Of a stretch of 64,000 nt of DNA, positions 39,452 to 47,793 are shown in pieces. Below the pieces are notes generated by a model. It did no database searches. It was not told the DNA's origin and saw only the letters and a list, made by a program, of their open reading frames with translations. The position numbers and the translations under genes are program-made. Where the stretch lies: assembly GCF_030811095.1 (NCBI RefSeq), contig NZ_JAUSQL010000001.1, positions 1,240,001-1,304,000 on the forward strand, given 5' to 3'. Source of the stretch: Trueperella abortisuis. GTDB taxonomy: Bacteria; Actinomycetota; Actinomycetes; Actinomycetales; Actinomycetaceae. Each line of letters starts with the position of its first letter. The stretch's first letter is position 1.

Positions 39452-40814
39452 CGATGAGCTCCATCAGCTCCTCGACCTCGGCACTGACCGCGCTGAACGG
39501 ATCCTTGAGCAGAACCTGACGGGCGCCCACGTCCTCGAGCAAGCGGATGTTCATCCAGTCGACCATGTAGTCGCGCCGGTGCTCCATCGCCAGCGCAACG
39601 AAGTCGCCGCGTACCTTGGCCCTGGTCGTCTGCGGCGGAATGCCCATCGCCTCGACGATCGCCTCATCGGACACGAGCTTCTTCAGCCCGCCGCCGGCCT
39701 CCAACCTTGTACGTAGCCCCGCTCCGGTGATGTCGTGCCAGGCCAGATCGAGGCGCTGAACCCGCGCGTCGTCGAGCCCGGTACCCAGCCGTTGCGCGAG
39801 GCGCGCCAGCAGTTTGCGCTTGGCAATCCAGTCGATCTCGCTGGCGAGCGCCTCGTGCTCGCCTCGCTCAAGAGCGTCGAGCGTGCGGCCCCACAGGTCG
39901 AAAACGTAGGAGCGTAGCGGATCGAGGGGGAACCAACCGTTGTCCTCGAAGTGGGTGCGCACGAGGTCATGCACCTCGCGCTGGATGTCGATCGCCCGCA
40001 TCGTCGTGCCATCGGCCAGCTCAAGCACCGCCCGGCACGAGGTGTCAGCGCTGACCTCTCGAATCGAGCGGACCGGGTCGGCAAGCGCGCGGTCAGGCAG
40101 GCGCAACCCGTCTTCCACCGCGTCGAGGACCGCCTCCGTGGCGCCCATCTTGAGCGCGCAGGTGGAGTCGGACATGTTCGAATCCCCCACGATCACGTGC
40201 AGGCGCCGGTAGAGTTCGGCGTCCCCATGCGGCTCGTCGCGGGTATTAATCATCGGACGGGAGCGGGTGGTGGCGGCAGAGACGGCGTCGTTCATCTTGT
40301 CTGCGCGCTGGGAGATACGGTAGCTCGCGCCCTCCGGCCCCACGTGCAGGTATCCGGCGCCGACCATGATCTGGCGGGTGACGAAGTATGGGATGAGGCT
40401 GTCGATACGCTGGCGGAAGTCGCGCCGACGCCGCACGAGGTAGTTCTCGTGGCAACCGAAGGAGTTGCCGTAGGAGTCGAGGTTGTTCTTAAACAGGTGG
40501 ATCCGCCCGCCCTCAAGCTTGAGGTCCGCCTCGGCCGCCATCTGGGCATACAGCGCGTCGCCTGCGCGGTCGTTGGCCAACAAGTCGGCAAGCTGGTCAC
40601 ACTCGGCGGTGGCGTACTCCGGATGCGCGCCGACGTCGAGATAGAGGCGGGCGCCATTGGGCAGGAACGCGTTCGTGGAGCGGGCCCGATGCAGCAGCGG
40701 GTCGAAGAGGTGGTGGGCGGTCTCCTCGGCATCAAGGAGCGGCTCGCCCGTGGTGGTGGAGGCATACAGCAGGCCGTACTCGGTCTCGATGCCCATGATC
40801 CGGCGAGGCTTCAC
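39444..40814 (-). CDS. pafA: Pup-protein ligase PafA
   Basis: The 456-residue protein has the PafA/Dop carboxylate-amine ligase fold: RRIMGIETEYGLL at the start, LYLDVGAHPEYATAEC, HLFKNNLDSYGNSFGCHENYL and INTRDEPHGDAE. It attaches the C-terminal glutamate of Pup to lysines of target proteins. Its start overlaps the pup stop by four bases. It is the ligase of the pair; the similar Dop gene lies upstream. Confidence 0.97.
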   Translation of the reverse strand: MKPRRIMGIETEYGLLYASTTTGEPLLDAEETAHHLFDPLLHRARSTNAFLPNGARLYLDVGAHPEYATAECDQLADLLANDRAGDALYAQMAAEADLKLEGGRIHLFKNNLDSYGNSFGCHENYLVRRRRDFRQRIDSLIPYFVTRQIMVGAGYLHVGPEGASYRISQRADKMNDAVSAATTRSRPMINTRDEPHGDAELYRRLHVIVGDSNMSDSTCALKMGATEAVLDAVEDGLRLPDRALADPVRSIREVSADTSCRAVLELADGTTMRAIDIQREVHDLVRTHFEDNGWFPLDPLRSYVFDLWGRTLDALERGEHEALASEIDWIAKRKLLARLAQRLGTGLDDARVQRLDLAWHDITGAGLRTRLEAGGGLKKLVSDEAIVEAMGIPPQTTRAKVRGDFVALAMEHRRDYMVDWMNIRLLEDVGARQVLLKDPFSAVSAEVEELMELIGE

Positions 40815-40993
40815 TGGCCACCCTTTTGCACGAAGCCCTGCACGAAGCCCGTGGCGTTCTCCTCCAGGATGGAGTCGATGTCGTCGAGCAGGTCGTCGAC
40901 GTCGAAGTCCGCCGCGGGCACACTCACCTCGGGCAGCTCCTGGGCCTCGTCCTCCTCGCGGCGGCGGGGCTGCATAAACTGTTGTTCAGACAT
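40811..40993 (-). CDS. pup: Prokaryotic ubiquitin-like protein Pup
   Basis: This 60-residue, acidic, low-complexity protein ends in GFVQKGGQ. The terminal Gly-Gly-Gln shows it needs Dop to deamidate the glutamine before ligation by PafA. The central DVDDLLDDIDSILEENA is the coiled region that binds the ARC/Mpa coiled coil. AAAGGAAA precedes the ATG. In proteasome-bearing actinobacteria prcB-prcA follows pup; here pafA follows directly. Confidence 0.98.
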   Translation of the reverse strand: MSEQQFMQPRRREEDEAQELPEVSVPAADFDVDDLLDDIDSILEENATGFVQGFVQKGGQ

Positions 40994-41011
40994 AGTTTCC
41001 TTTCCAGACTC

Positions 41012-41017
41012 ATTCTA
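41012..41017 (-). promoter_or_regulatory. Possible internal promoter -10 before pup
   Basis: Minus-strand TAGAAT lies 18 bases before the pup ATG in the 40-base dop-pup gap. It would give a short leader with a Shine-Dalgarno. No -35 is obvious. Confidence 0.35.
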
Positions 41018-41033
41018 GGACGACGCGCGCGGC

Positions 41034-42620
41034 TCAGGCCGTGGTCAGCCTCACGAGGAAATCCTCAACCGAATCGGCACCCTCGAGGATCTCACCCACG
41101 AGGTCGCGGGTGGCCCGCTCCGGGTGCATGAGCGGGATGCGCACCAGCGAATCGTAGCCAGGCACATCCAGCGTCACCCCATCCCAGCCGGCCGCAGCCA
41201 CCCGATCCGGGAACCGGCGAATGAGCCCGCCGCGCAGGTAGGCGCGGGTGGACTCGGGTGCGTGGCGTACCGCCCACATCACCTGCTCAGGCTGGAAGAG
41301 ACGTTCGATTCGTCCGGCGTGGTCGAGCCGGTTGACGATGGAGCGCTCGGGGCGAAGGTCGTGCCACTGCAGGTCGAAGGCCCGCAGCTTGTCGTTGTCC
41401 CAGGAGCCGCCGGTACGCCGGCGCATCGATTCAAGCATCTGATACTTGGCCACCCACTCCACCTTGCCCGAGGCGGCGAAAATGTCGGCGCGCAAGAGGT
41501 CGAGGACCTCCTGCCAGGTGGCGAGGACCTCCCGGGTGTCAAAGTCCGCCTCGCCGTGCTCATCGAGAGCCTCGCGCACGGCGTCGAGGTAGATCTGCTG
41601 AATCTCAATCGCGGTGCGAGACGAACCGTCCTGCATGTCGATGCGCCGAGTCAGGCTCGGATCGTGGGAGACCTCCCACGTGGCACGCACGGGCGAGAGC
41701 AGCATCGCCGAGTCCAAACCGAGGGGAAGCGCCTCCTGCTCAAGCATCCACAGCACGAGCGAGGTGGTGCCAACCTTGAGCAGATTGGACACGTCGAACT
41801 GGTTCGCGTCCCCGCCGATCACGTGCAGGCGCCGGTAGCGGGCGGCATCCGCGTGCGGCTCGTCGCGGGTATTGATGATCGGACGGTTGAAGGTGGTCTC
41901 CAGCCCGGCGTCGTTCTCCACGTAGTCCGCGCGTTGCGAAATCTGGAAGCCGGGGTGTTGAGACTTCTGCCCCAACCCCAGGCGTCCTGCCCCGCACAGG
42001 ATCGGGCGCGTCACGAAGAACGGGGTCATGTAGCGGATGATGTCCGAAAAATCGAGGGCCCGATCCACCGCGTAGTTCTCGTGCGTGCCGTAAGCGGCGC
42101 CCTTGCCGTCCACGTTGTTCTTGTAGATGACGAGGGGGCGACCCGCCTCCCCCAGCAGGTCCATGGCCTCGGCCGCGATGAATTCCCCGGCCCGATCCCA
42201 CAGGATCGCCTCGCGCGGGTTGGCCACCTCGGGGGCCGAGTATTCGGGGTGGGCGTGGTCGACGTAGAGGCGCGCGCCGTTGGTCAGTACTGCGTTGGCA
42301 GCATGGGGCAGGGCTAACTCCGCCTCCGACGGGCGAGCCACCCGCTCGAGCGCATCACCCGAGGGTGCGGGGGCCGACGGGTCGTCGGTCAGGAGCGAGG
42401 GATGCGCCGCGGCACGGTCGAGCCGGTAGCCGCGTGCGTCGTTGAGCGGGTCCTCCCCATGGTAGTCCCACCGGATCGCGCCGGCCCCACCGGACGCGCT
42501 GCCGCGCCCGCCATAGGTGTCCACCACCTCGGTGGATAACACGATGGGGTTGGCCTGCGGGTTACCCGCATCCGTGATCCCGAACTCGGTCTCGAGTCCG
42601 ATACCTCGCCTTACGCTCAT
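41034..42620 (-). CDS. dop: Depupylase/Pup deamidase Dop
   Basis: The 528-residue protein starts RRGIGLETEFGI and has RLYVDHAHPEYSAPE, IYKNNVDGKGAAYGTHENY and INTRDEPHADAARY, the PafA/Dop active-site set. The longer N-terminal part around residues 25-75 is the Dop-loop region that distinguishes it from PafA. It deamidates Pup and removes it from substrates. The ATG overlaps the arc stop by four bases, which fixes the start. Confidence 0.96.
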   Translation of the reverse strand: MSVRRGIGLETEFGITDAGNPQANPIVLSTEVVDTYGGRGSASGGAGAIRWDYHGEDPLNDARGYRLDRAAAHPSLLTDDPSAPAPSGDALERVARPSEAELALPHAANAVLTNGARLYVDHAHPEYSAPEVANPREAILWDRAGEFIAAEAMDLLGEAGRPLVIYKNNVDGKGAAYGTHENYAVDRALDFSDIIRYMTPFFVTRPILCGAGRLGLGQKSQHPGFQISQRADYVENDAGLETTFNRPIINTRDEPHADAARYRRLHVIGGDANQFDVSNLLKVGTTSLVLWMLEQEALPLGLDSAMLLSPVRATWEVSHDPSLTRRIDMQDGSSRTAIEIQQIYLDAVREALDEHGEADFDTREVLATWQEVLDLLRADIFAASGKVEWVAKYQMLESMRRRTGGSWDNDKLRAFDLQWHDLRPERSIVNRLDHAGRIERLFQPEQVMWAVRHAPESTRAYLRGGLIRRFPDRVAAAGWDGVTLDVPGYDSLVRIPLMHPERATRDLVGEILEGADSVEDFLVRLTTA

Positions 42621-44263
42621 ATCAGTCCCTCTCTGACGACGCCGTCCCATTCCCTCACCGGCCGCTGCGGCGTCGGCGCTGGCTCAGCCGCGACCTTCCG
42701 AGACACCAGTGGCTTGACGAACGTCACCCGCTTGCCCGAGCCGCGCCCGTGGATGCGCGCCCACTCGTCTGGGTTGGTCATTTGGGTCAGGTCCTCGTTC
42801 TCGTGCATCTCCTCGGCGAGCGCCGTCAGCATGTGGGAGGTGCGAATCCCGCGCTCGCCCGTGGCAAGCAGGTCCTTGATGGCTAGCTTCTTTGCCCGAT
42901 CCACGATCGCGGCAAGCATCGCGCCCGAGACGAAGTCTGACACGTACAGCACCTCGGCGGTACCGTCCGCGTAGGAGACCTCCACGAACTCGTTGTCCGC
43001 ATCCCGGGTAAAGAGCCGCTCCACGGTGGCCCTCGCCATCGCCCGCACCGCCGCCTCGGCGCTGCCGTGGGCCGCGATTTCGTCGGGGTGGATGGGCAGG
43101 TTGGGCGTGAGGTACTTGAGGATGATATCCCACGCGCCGTGCTGGTTGGGCCGTTCGATGCGGATCTTGATGTCGAGGCGGCCGGGGCGCAGGATCGCCG
43201 GGTCGATCATGTCCTCACGATTGGATGCACCGATGACGATGACGTTGTCCAGCTGCTCCACGCCGTCGATCTCCGCCAGCAGCTGCGGAACCACGGTGGT
43301 CTCCACGTCCGAAGAGATGCCCGAGCCGCGGGTGCGGAAGAGCGCCTCCATCTCGTCAAAAAAGATGACCACCGGGATTCCGGACGCCGCCCGGTCGCGT
43401 GCCCGGGAGAAAATCTCGCGGATCTGGCGCTCAGTTTCGCCCACGTACTTGTCCAGCAGCTGGGGGCCCTTGATGTTAAGGAAGTAGGAGCGCGACCTCG
43501 CCTGCCCGTCGCGCCGGGAGATCTTTTCCGCCAGCGAGGTTGCCACCGCGCGAGCGATGAGGGTCTTGCCCGTGCCGGGCGGGCCGTAAAGCAGGACTCC
43601 CTTGGGCGGCTTGAGCCCGTGCTCGCGGTAGAGCTCGGGTTGCTCGAAGGGCAGTTCCACCGAGTCCTTGATTTGGACGATCTGCGCGTCCAGGCCGCCG
43701 ATGTCCTCATAGGAGACGTTCGGCACCTCCTCCAGGAGCAGGTGCTCGACGTCGGGACGCTCGACGTGCTCGAGGATAAATCCGCCACGCAGGTCGGCCA
43801 ACACCGTGTCACCCACCTGGACCCCCTGGTCCTGGAGGCGCCCGGAGATGCGCAGCACCCGCTCGTCGTCGGCGTGCACCTGGACGAGGGCACGCGAGGA
43901 ATCGATGACGAGCTTGACGGTGACGATTTCACCCGTGCGGTCGTAGGTGGTGACGCCGACGACGACGAGCGCCTCGTTCAGCAACAGCTCCTGGCCCGGA
44001 CGGATCCGGCCGAGCTCGACGAGAGTGGAGGCCGCCAGGATCATCTTGCGCCCATTCACCATAGCCGTGACCTCGTGACGCTCGAAATTGGCTCCGAGGA
44101 AGGTCGCCGTGGAGCCCGGGGGCGCGGAGAGCTTTTCCACCTGCTCGGAGAGCTCCTGGATCCGCTTGCGCGATTTTTGCAGGGCGTTGGCCAGTCGATC
44201 GTTCTTCTCTTCGAGCGAGGCGATCGCGGTCTGTAGCCCGAAGATTTCTCCCTGCTCGCTCAC
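42617..44263 (-). CDS. arc: AAA+ ATPase ARC (Mpa/ARC family), without proteasome-docking tail
   Basis: The 548-residue protein has an N-terminal coiled coil (about 8-47) that receives Pup, two OB-fold domains (about 50-180), and an AAA module with Walker A GPPGTGKT (227-234) and Walker B VVIFFDEMEALF. Mycobacterial Mpa ends in a Gln-Tyr-Leu tail that docks on the 20S proteasome; this protein ends in VVREGLI. Together with the lack of prcBA nearby, it probably unfolds pupylated proteins without proteasomal degradation, as ARC of corynebacteria is thought to. Confidence 0.95.
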   Translation of the reverse strand: MSEQGEIFGLQTAIASLEEKNDRLANALQKSRKRIQELSEQVEKLSAPPGSTATFLGANFERHEVTAMVNGRKMILAASTLVELGRIRPGQELLLNEALVVVGVTTYDRTGEIVTVKLVIDSSRALVQVHADDERVLRISGRLQDQGVQVGDTVLADLRGGFILEHVERPDVEHLLLEEVPNVSYEDIGGLDAQIVQIKDSVELPFEQPELYREHGLKPPKGVLLYGPPGTGKTLIARAVATSLAEKISRRDGQARSRSYFLNIKGPQLLDKYVGETERQIREIFSRARDRAASGIPVVIFFDEMEALFRTRGSGISSDVETTVVPQLLAEIDGVEQLDNVIVIGASNREDMIDPAILRPGRLDIKIRIERPNQHGAWDIILKYLTPNLPIHPDEIAAHGSAEAAVRAMARATVERLFTRDADNEFVEVSYADGTAEVLYVSDFVSGAMLAAIVDRAKKLAIKDLLATGERGIRTSHMLTALAEEMHENEDLTQMTNPDEWARIHGRGSGKRVTFVKPLVSRKVAAEPAPTPQRPVREWDGVVREGLI

Positions 44264-45348
44264 TTTTCTCCCTCTCGTTGGCGGTTGCGCTGAGCCGCCT
44301 CCTCGTCCAACTCGCGGCGCATCTTCTCACTATTGTCCCCCGCCTGCGAGTATCCGGAAACCTCCACGTCCGCGCGGTGCGCCACATCGCGGCGGACCTT
44401 GCGGAGCTTCTTGTCTGAGATCGCGCGCTCCGGCAGGTCCGCCGGATCCCAGTTTTCCCATTCGGGAAGGTCGGGGCGCGCGGCCGGCGCCGGACGGCGC
44501 GTGCGGACCAGCGGTACCGAGCCGCGAGCGATCCTGCGCGCGACGACGAGGAAGCCGGTGTGGCCGACCATCGAATGGTTTGGGCGCACCGCCAACCCGT
44601 CGAGGTGCCACGTGCGAAGCATGGTCTCGAACGCGTCCGGCTCGGTGAAGCATTGACTGTCGCGCAGCTTTTCTACGAAGCGGGACAGCTGCGTCGTCGT
44701 CGTGACGTAGCCGATAACGACGCCGCCCGAGCGTAGCGCGCGAGCCGCCGGCTCGATGATCTCCCAGGGGGCGAGCATGTCGAGCACCACGTGGTCGAGC
44801 GCCTCCTCCCCCATCTCGTTGAGAGCATCGCCGGCCTCGCCCACCACAAGATCCCACGGAGGAAGGGCCGGCCCGTACCAGGACTCCACGTTAGCCCTTG
44901 CAATCTGGGCGAACTCGTGGCGACGTTCGCAGGAGGTCAGGTGGCCCCCGGGGCCGATCGCGGCGAGTAGAGATAGGGAGAGGGCCCCCGACCCCACCCC
45001 GGCCTCGAATACGCGGGCGCCGGGGAAAACGTCGCCTTGCTGGATAATCTGCCCGGCGTCCTTGGGGTAGACCGGGGTGGCGCCGCGCGGCATGGAGAGC
45101 ACGTAGTCAGCGACAAGCGGGCGCAACGCCTGAAGAATGTGACCGGTCTCAGTTTCAAAGACTGTCCCCTCCGGCTTGCCGATCAGCTCGCGGTGGCGGA
45201 AGTTGCCGCGCTGGGACTGGAAGTAGCCGTCGAAAGTGAGGAGCGTGGTGTACTTGCGCCCCTTGGTGTCGGTGAGCTGGACGCGCTCGCCGGCGCGGAA
45301 CGGGCCACGGCGGCGGTCGGCGCCGAGCGGATGTGGATAGGTACTCAT
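44260..45348 (-). CDS. trmI: tRNA (adenine-N1)-methyltransferase TrmI
   Basis: The 362-residue protein has an N-terminal beta domain (PFRAGERVQLTD) and a class I methyltransferase domain with the SAM motif VFEAGVGSGALSL and VVLDMLAPWE. It methylates A58 in the T loop of tRNA. The ATG at 45348 is chosen over the one at 45357 because TAAGAT lies exactly 7 bases before it. The last 90 residues are a charged tail. It starts the trmI-arc-dop-pup-pafA operon. Confidence 0.92.
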   Translation of the reverse strand: MSTYPHPLGADRRRGPFRAGERVQLTDTKGRKYTTLLTFDGYFQSQRGNFRHRELIGKPEGTVFETETGHILQALRPLVADYVLSMPRGATPVYPKDAGQIIQQGDVFPGARVFEAGVGSGALSLSLLAAIGPGGHLTSCERRHEFAQIARANVESWYGPALPPWDLVVGEAGDALNEMGEEALDHVVLDMLAPWEIIEPAARALRSGGVVIGYVTTTTQLSRFVEKLRDSQCFTEPDAFETMLRTWHLDGLAVRPNHSMVGHTGFLVVARRIARGSVPLVRTRRPAPAARPDLPEWENWDPADLPERAISDKKLRKVRRDVAHRADVEVSGYSQAGDNSEKMRRELDEEAAQRNRQREGEK

Positions 45349-45355
45349 TGGATTC

Positions 45356-45361
45356 ATCTTA
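45356..45361 (-). promoter_or_regulatory. -10 element of trmI and the pupylation operon (leaderless layout)
   Basis: Minus-strand TAAGAT, then GAATCCA, then the trmI ATG at 45348. It lies 25 bases from the divergent -10 of the RecB-like gene. Confidence 0.55.
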
Positions 45362-45385
45362 CGGAAAAATGTCGGAGGCAGTCGC

Positions 45386-45391
45386 TACGGT
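45386..45391 (+). promoter_or_regulatory. -10 element of the RecB-like nuclease gene
   Basis: TACGGT, then AGGAAGC, then ATG at 45399. The 7-base spacer also reads as a Shine-Dalgarno, so this could be leaderless or have a longer leader. Confidence 0.45.
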
Positions 45392-45398
45392 AGGAAGC

Positions 45399-46235
45399 AT
45401 GAAACGTCACGCTGCCATCTCTCCCTCCCGGGCCAAGGATTTCTCCTCATGCCCGCTCAAGTTTCGCTTTCGGGTGATCGATAAGCTCCCCGAGCCACCG
45501 TCGGTGGAGGCACTGCGCGGCACGATCGTCCACGCGGTCCTCGAGCACCTGTACGACTCGCCCGCGCTTGAGCGCACGCCCGAACGCGCCCAGTCGCTGC
45601 TCGATCCGGTCTGGTCCACGCACCTAGATAAGGAGCCCGCGGCGAGGGATCTGTTCGCCTCCGATCAGGAGCTACAGGAGTGGTTGGGCTCCGCCCGCCC
45701 GCTCATCGCGAACTACTTCAAGCTGGAAAATCCCGTCTTCCTTGAGCCCTTTGCGCGCGAGGAGTTCGTTAACGCAACCCTGCCCTCGGGTCTGGCGATC
45801 CGCGGAATCATCGACAGGATCGACCGCGCGCCAAGCGGCCAGATCCGGGTGGTCGATTACAAGACTGGCAAGTCGCCCTCCCCGCGCTTCCAGGCCGAGG
45901 CGATATTTCAGATGCGCTTCTACTGCGCCGCCCTCTACTATGCCGAGGGAACGCTACCCACCCGCACGCAGCTCATCTACCTCAAGGACGGCCGGGTGCT
46001 CACCTACGATCCCGTGCCGGCCGACGTGGATGCGCTGGCCATGGAGGTGGACACGCTGTGGTCGGGCATCCGTGCCCGGCTCGAGGATGGTTTCGAGGCG
46101 AAGAAGGGCCCGCTGTGCAACTGGTGTCACTTCCAAAGCATGTGTCCGGCCTTCGGTAACCAGGCTCCGCCCATGAGCGAGCAGGGGGCGAAAGATCTGC
46201 TCACAGCCGAGGTGGGACAGGGCCAGGTCAGCTAG
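45399..46235 (+). CDS. RecB-family PD-(D/E)XK nuclease with iron-sulfur-type cysteines
   Basis: The 278-residue protein has the motifs of the Cas4/AddB-like nuclease fold: His45 in GTIVHAVLEH, Asp139 in RGIIDRID, and VVDYKTGK (Asp153, Lys155). Cys18 in FSSCPLKF and three cysteines in LCNWCHFQSMC near the end fit a 4Fe-4S cluster pattern. It probably degrades or trims DNA ends. Its place next to trmI and arc is common in actinobacteria. It overlaps the end of the convergent HAD gene by four bases. Confidence 0.9.
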   Translation: MKRHAAISPSRAKDFSSCPLKFRFRVIDKLPEPPSVEALRGTIVHAVLEHLYDSPALERTPERAQSLLDPVWSTHLDKEPAARDLFASDQELQEWLGSARPLIANYFKLENPVFLEPFAREEFVNATLPSGLAIRGIIDRIDRAPSGQIRVVDYKTGKSPSPRFQAEAIFQMRFYCAALYYAEGTLPTRTQLIYLKDGRVLTYDPVPADVDALAMEVDTLWSGIRARLEDGFEAKKGPLCNWCHFQSMCPAFGNQAPPMSEQGAKDLLTAEVGQGQVS

Positions 46236-46900
46236 ACCGGGCGTACCTCGGCCATGACCGAGCGGAGGAAGGCCTCGTCGGCGTCGACCAGCGAATCGAT
46301 CAGGGTCACGCCCGCCACGCCGGAGATATCCACCTTCAGCGGCACCCCCACCGTCACGCAACCGGCGGCGAGCGCCGAGGTCAGGCCGTGCACGGAGTCC
46401 TCGAAGGCGAGCGTGCGGTCGGGCGGAACGCCGAGCCTTACGGCCGCCAGTAGGTAGGGCTCGGGGTCGGGCTTGCCAACCTTGACCTGATCGCCGGTGA
46501 CGGCCACCTGAAGAGTACCGGCCGGGGCCTGTTCTAGGGCGAGTTGGGCGAAGGCGATGTGGGAGGCGGTCACAAGCGCGCTCGGTATCCCCAGGTGGGC
46601 CACCAGCTCAAGGAGCTCGTAGGCGCCCGGGCGCCAGGGCATCCCGTGCTCGCGGCCGATCTTCGCCACGCGCTCGGTCAGCATCCAGCCGAGGGCGGCC
46701 GGATCCATGTCGATCTCAAGCGAGGTGGTCAGGTGGGTGGCGGCGTCGATGAGGTTGAGGCCGATGATGGCCATCTCGTCTCCGGCACGCCAGGGCCGGC
46801 CCAGCTCGCCCAAAACCTCGGTCTCCGCCTGGAACCAGAGCTTCTCGGTATCGGTGAGGGTCCCGTCCATGTCAAACAGGATCCCGGAAGGCAGAGGCAT
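46232..46900 (-). CDS. HAD-superfamily phosphatase (subfamily IA)
   Basis: The 222-residue protein has nucleophile motif FDMDGTLTDTE (Asp10, Asp12), motif II VTAS, Lys in VKVGKPDPEPYL, and motif IV LAFEDSVHG. It is a beta-phosphoglucomutase-like phosphatase, substrate unknown. AAGGAG precedes its ATG and it starts 8 bases after the uppP stop, so it is probably co-transcribed with uppP. Confidence 0.9.
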   Translation of the reverse strand: MPLPSGILFDMDGTLTDTEKLWFQAETEVLGELGRPWRAGDEMAIIGLNLIDAATHLTTSLEIDMDPAALGWMLTERVAKIGREHGMPWRPGAYELLELVAHLGIPSALVTASHIAFAQLALEQAPAGTLQVAVTGDQVKVGKPDPEPYLLAAVRLGVPPDRTLAFEDSVHGLTSALAAGCVTVGVPLKVDISGVAGVTLIDSLVDADEAFLRSVMAEVRPV

Positions 46901-46908
46901 AATGCTCC

Positions 46909-47742
46909 TTACGCGCTCATGATTCCCGCGCCGAGCAGGAAGACCAGCGTGCCGGCCAGCAGGAGGCGGTAGACGACAAAGGGCAGGTAGCTCTTCGTGG
47001 ACACGAGCTTGAGGAAGCCAACGATCACGGCATAGCCCACCACGAAGGCCGTCACGGTGGCCGCGAATGTGGGCATAGCGCCAGCCTGGGGGCCGGTGCC
47101 GTCGTCGGTGAAAAGCCGATAAAAGCCCGAGCCAAGGACGGCCGGGACAGCAAGGAAGAAGGAGATGCGGGCGGCTGCCACGCGCGTATATCCGAGCGCG
47201 AGGCCCACCGTGATCGTTCCGCCCGAGCGCGACACGCCCGGCACCAACGCCATAGCCTGGGCGAAACCGAGCGTGATGCCGTCGCGCAGGCTCATCTGGT
47301 CAAGGCTAAGCCGGCGTCGACCGTAGCGATCGGCCAGGCCGAGCAGCACCGCAAAGGTGGCGAGCATGAGCGCCGTGATGTAAAGGTTTCTGAATGTGGT
47401 GTCGATCCAGGTCTCGAGTAGCAGGCCAAGGACGACGATCGGGATCGAGCCAAGGATGACGATCCACCCCATCCGGGCGTCCGGATCGGTGGACGGCGTG
47501 CGCTTCCACCGGCCGGGCAGCGACGTGGCCCAACGCGTGATGATGCGCCAGATATCCTTCCTGAAGTAGATGAGGACCGCCAGTTCGGTGCCGATCTGAG
47601 TTACCGCCGTGAAGGTGACGCCGGGATCTCCCAGCGAGGGAAAGAGCTCGCCCACGATGCGCAGGTGCGCCGAGGAGGAGATCGGCAGGAACTCGGTCAG
47701 CCCTTGAACAATTCCTAAAATGATGGCTTCGAAAATACCCAC
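46909..47742 (-). CDS. uppP: Undecaprenyl-diphosphate phosphatase
   Basis: The 277-residue membrane protein has the BacA/UppP motifs QGLTEFLPISSSAHL (catalytic Glu17) and MALVPGVSRSG, with eight hydrophobic segments. It recycles undecaprenyl pyrophosphate, the peptidoglycan carrier lipid. The GTG at 47740-47742 is chosen because the family start falls there and TAGGCT lies 7 bases upstream; a longer in-frame extension would overlap the divergent reductase gene. Confidence 0.95.
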   Translation of the reverse strand: MGIFEAIILGIVQGLTEFLPISSSAHLRIVGELFPSLGDPGVTFTAVTQIGTELAVLIYFRKDIWRIITRWATSLPGRWKRTPSTDPDARMGWIVILGSIPIVVLGLLLETWIDTTFRNLYITALMLATFAVLLGLADRYGRRRLSLDQMSLRDGITLGFAQAMALVPGVSRSGGTITVGLALGYTRVAAARISFFLAVPAVLGSGFYRLFTDDGTGPQAGAMPTFAATVTAFVVGYAVIVGFLKLVSTKSYLPFVVYRLLLAGTLVFLLGAGIMSA

Positions 47743-47749
47743 GCGCCCA

Positions 47750-47755
47750 AGCCTA
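47750..47755 (-). promoter_or_regulatory. -10 element of uppP (leaderless layout)
   Basis: Minus-strand TAGGCT, then TGGGCGC, then the GTG start. The divergent TAGGCT of the reductase lies 25 bases away. Confidence 0.55.
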
Positions 47756-47780
47756 AACCAGTTCGGGCCGGATCGTAGGT

Positions 47781-47786
47781 TAGGCT
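47781..47786 (+). promoter_or_regulatory. -10 element of the aldo/keto reductase-like gene (leaderless layout)
   Basis: TAGGCT, then CAGGGAT, then ATG at 47794, a 7-base gap. Confidence 0.55.
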
Positions 47787-47793
47787 CAGGGAT

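Noticed and set aside
40994..41033. Possible remnant of prcB/prcA between dop/pup and pafA
   Set aside because: The dop-pup gap is only 40 bases and pup overlaps pafA by four bases, so there is no room for even a fragment.
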